Below, piece after piece: positions 61,749-64,000 of a stretch of DNA of 64,000 bases. The notes beneath the pieces are model-generated. The model made no database searches and had not been told where the DNA came from. It saw nothing but the letters and a program-made list of their open reading frames with translations. The translations under genes and the position numbers were made by a program. The stretch lies in assembly GCA_942491385.1 (NCBI GenBank), contig CALOAF010000011.1, positions 142,234-206,233 on the forward strand. The letters run 5' to 3'. The stretch's first letter is position 1; each line of letters opens with the position of its first letter. The stretch comes from UBA6170 sp942491385 (lineage in GTDB: Bacteria > Chloroflexota > Anaerolineae > Anaerolineales > Anaerolineaceae).

Positions 61749-62161
61749 TTACTTCAATTTTTTGGCTTCCTCATTGAGTGCAATGTCTTCAGGCGTGGCA
61801 GGGACAAAATTCAAGCCATGCGGCAAAGATTTTCCCTCAAGGTCAACATGGATGAAAGTGATAAAACCTCGCACCGCAAGCTTGTCAACACCTCACCCTC
61901 AATCAGGCTGACAATCTTGGTTTCACCGGTAAGCACTACGCGGCTAGTAAAAACTGGTAATTCACCCTTGCGGATAGGATGGCTAAAAGTCATGCCATGA
62001 ATTTTTAAGCAGACGATATTCTCAGGCTTCGTCATTGAAGAAGTGGCGATAAATCTGCTTTCGACAAACCATTCTGCGGTCCTTCCTGCGTATAGAGTAC
62101 CATGATGATCCAGGTCTTCACCTTTAACTAAATGAACACTGGTATAAGTTGGAAAGTCCAT
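61749..62161 (-). pseudogene. Acyl-CoA thioesterase (hotdog fold), frameshifted
   Basis: ATG 62161 with AGAGGA five bases upstream begins MDFPTYTSVHLVKGEDLDHHGTLYAG, then the catalytic-type helix TAEWFVES and the KIHGMTFSHPIRKGE strand, all as in YciA/acyl-CoA hydrolases. After GEVLTSL the family sequence continues one frame over as AVRGFITFIHVDLEGKSLPHG, to a TAA at 61749-61751. So one base is missing near 61883. It would hydrolyse acyl-CoA esters if intact. It lies opposite to the cassette genes. Confidence 0.75.
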
Positions 62162-62456
62162 AATATCCTCTTTGTTGCGCAATTGATTTATTGTAGTCCT
62201 ATAACTATTCACGGTCAATTGTGGTTATTTTCATATAATCGTTATTCCTAAATTCTACGACTGTTATTTTTCCCCAACAATCTCAAACCAGGATGGTAAT
62301 TGTTGTGGCTTATCTGCTTATTTTATCTGGTTTCTATCATGGTACAGTATTTTTAGTCTCTTCGCTGTAAGTAAACATCTAATATCATTCACCAACTCTT
62401 TTTTGTCCCATCTCTTCGACCGGGTCACACCTTCCCACACACAGGAAAGTCAAACC

Positions 62457-62614
62457 ATTTGATTCGATCAAATTCCCGAACTGCACAAGGAGCGACGCGC
62501 CTGCCGAAGGTGTCGAGACGATAGGCGATGAGTTTTCTGCAGGACCCCCTTCCAAGAGAAATACCCTTTTTCAAATGCGCGTTCCGGGTTGACTATTCAG
62601 TTGTCTTCACGCGA
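62457..62614 (+). repeat. Post-attC dispersed repeat, copy R6 (diverged)
   Basis: The same block order is recognisable: TTTGATTCGATCAAATTCCC, CGAAGGTGTCGAGACGATAG, GCGATGAGTTTTCTGCAGGA, CCCCCTTCC, TTTTTCAAATGCGCGTTCCG, GGTTGACTATTCAGTTGTC. More diverged than R1-R5. No attC palindrome is evident upstream. The APH-like gene follows 120 bases later; TATAAT at 62681-62686 between them may be its -10. Confidence 0.65.
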
Positions 62615-62733
62615 AAAGATTTTTTGATTATTGGAGTAGATTTCTTACTCATACGATGCTTTCCAAAAAAGTTGTTCTTGTATAATTAATTAGGTTACTA
62701 ACTCCTAATGGTGTTTACCCTAGGAAAAAATTT

Positions 62734-63767
62734 ATGCAAAGAGAAGAAATTATTCAAATCTGTGAAAGTCAAGTCCTTGAAGAAGCGACCGCGCATTAAA
62801 GATATTTCCAGAATATGAAGGCGCGGCAAACCTTGTCTATGAGTACGAAATTGACAAAAAGCCCCTGATTCTGAGAATCTCTTACACGCCAGAAAGAACC
62901 CTTGAACAAATTCAGGCTGAATTACATTTTCTCAATTACCTATTTGAAAATGGTGTCAATGTTTCCAAGCCCGTACCATCCCAAAATGAAAATTTGATTG
63001 AGACCATTCAAGCGGCGGGCATTCCGTTTCATATCGTGACATTTGTCAAAGGCAAAGGAATGCGAGTGCCTGATAATGGATACCGTTACAGAACGGATGC
63101 ACCTATCGAAGAATATTTTCGTAATTGGGGGCGAATACTTGGGCAAATGCATGCGCTAACAAAGAAGTATCACCCAAAAAGTGATGTCATAAAACGTCCA
63201 GAATGGTTTGACCTGCACAAAAGCAGATTGGCACTGGCAACTCAATTGCCAGATCGGCTACATCGGGTTCAGACACAAATACAATTCCTTTTGGACGAAC
63301 TGAAATCTTTGCCAAGAGACAAAGATTCTTTTGGTTTGATACATGGCGATTTTAACGATGGTAATTTCACTGTAGATTATACAAATGGAGATATTACCGT
63401 TTTCGACTTTGACGACTCCTGTTATTTTTGGTTTATGTACGAGATTGCCTCGGCTTGGGAAGGTGGGATTGGCAGGACAATGTTTCGTGGATTGACCGAG
63501 CGCCAGTCGTTTATGGACCACTACATGGAACAGGTTATGGAAGGATACAACCAAGAGAACTCGTTATCTGATGAATGGCTGGAGCGTTTACCTCTGTTTA
63601 TTAAATTGATTCAAGTCGAAGAATTCTTGCATTACGCCCAATATCTTGACGAACCAGATGATGAGTTGCAAGGCGAATTGAACTACAAGATAAAATGTAT
63701 CGAAAACGGAATTCCCTATATGGGCTTCTTTGATGACATATACTCACCAGTGTATTCCTACAAATGA
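62734..63767 (+). pseudogene. Aminoglycoside-phosphotransferase (APH) family kinase, frameshifted
   Basis: ATG 62734 gives MQREEIIQICESQVLEEATAH and a stop at 62797-62799. The family sequence continues in another frame from about 62793 (ALKIFPEYEGAANLVYEYEID, then LILRISY with the ATP lysine-region, VTFVKGKGMR) to 63767. The catalytic loop is HGDFNDGN and the metal motif FDFDD. If the frame were whole, about 344 residues of an APH/choline-kinase-type enzyme would result. Substrate unknown; a resistance role cannot be claimed. It follows repeat R6, and its C-terminus is duplicated in the mini-gene at 48371. Confidence 0.75.
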
Positions 63768-64000
63768 ATTATTCATTCATTTTGAAAAACGATTCGAAAC
63801 GAATGGAACAACTAGAAGCGAGGTTGGCTGGCGCGAGGTCGTCCCGAAGGGCGGGCGGAGCGTCCTGCCAGGCGAGCGGTGGCACGAGACTTTTAAGACG
63901 TGGCCAAGCATCGGCCTGCGCCTTTTTGGCACGTCACTTTACCGGGAAGATTGCTGTCAGGACGTTGTTTGCAGGTGTCCCGGATCCAGGTCAAGGCGAT
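63768..64000. other. Window end, unassigned
   Basis: The first 50 bases are AT-rich. From about 63815 the sequence turns GC-rich with several short inverted repeats (for example GGCC...GGCC around 63903-63920). It could hold another boundary element, but no attC box or gene is recognised. Confidence 0.35.

Noticed and set aside
44007..64000. Integron integrase (intI) or attI
   Set aside because: I looked on both strands for a tyrosine recombinase with conserved R..H-x-x-R..Y and found none; the array is therefore called integrase-less within this window.
1..64000. CRISPR arrays, rRNA or tRNA genes
   Set aside because: No regularly spaced direct repeats and no tRNA- or rRNA-like sequence was recognised by eye; a tRNAscan/Infernal run would settle it.

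Overview
The window looks like a chromosomal piece of a Chloroflexota bacterium, most probably class Anaerolineae. This is inferred from gene content, not from a marker phylogeny. Supporting points are the RodA/FtsW-PBP fusion next to an FhaA/FhaB pair, a 7TM-sensor protein, a histidine kinase with an MshEN-like front end, an ABC-2 permease fused to a SpoIIM-like domain, and secreted proteins with Thr/Pro linkers. No rRNA, tRNA, CRISPR array or transposase was found.

Bases 1-44,006 are compact core genome. The plus strand runs ileS (3' end) - DUF123 gene (frameshifted) - lspA - rluD - threonine aldolase - purine nucleoside phosphorylase - membrane protein - GNAT - 7TM sensor/HTH protein - S1-domain protein - ftsK - CDP-alcohol phosphatidyltransferase - lgt - ABC ATPase - ABC permease. 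After a convergent HNH gene come a TIGR01777 epimerase and tyrS. A minus-strand operon, fhaA - fhaB - mtnP - RodA/PBP fusion, couples FHA phosphopeptide-binding proteins to cell-wall synthesis, and it diverges from archease - rtcB (RNA repair) at a palindromic -10. Then follow ybaK and a PHP hydrolase (minus), and secG, a peptide-binding lipoprotein-like SBP, an unknown gene, a PduO-type adenosyltransferase and a DUF554 protein (plus). A minus block DsbA/GNAT/TPR/XRE follows. Next is a ten-gene minus operon with a likely promoter at 43.2 kb: zinc ribbon - PfkB kinase - parA - parB - amidohydrolase - two histidine kinases - response regulator - small protein - CpaF ATPase. radC closes the core.

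From 44 kb to the end the character changes. Plus-strand genes with cassette-like functions (acetyltransferases, a PAP2 phosphatase, a small membrane protein, an FGE-domain lipoprotein) stand singly. Each is followed within about 7-60 bases by a 123-135-base imperfect palindrome whose ends resemble the RYYYAAC / GTTRRRY boxes of integron attC sites. The best example is 45436-45561. No integrase is visible, so I read this as a CALIN (cluster of attC sites lacking an integrase) or the distal part of a chromosomal integron. Four of these sites, plus two further boundaries, are followed directly by copies of a roughly 130-160-base GC-richer repeat that I cannot assign to any known element. This attC-plus-repeat architecture is the most unusual thing in the window.

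The last 10 kb are dominated by decayed genes: a truncated MASE1 protein, a broken beta-propeller lipoprotein, two tandem copies of an unknown lipoprotein family, a broken YCF48-like propeller, a methyltransferase, a hotdog thioesterase and an aminoglycoside-phosphotransferase-like gene, nearly all frameshifted. Either this region is under relaxed selection or the assembly has indel errors there. The core carries only one comparable frameshift.
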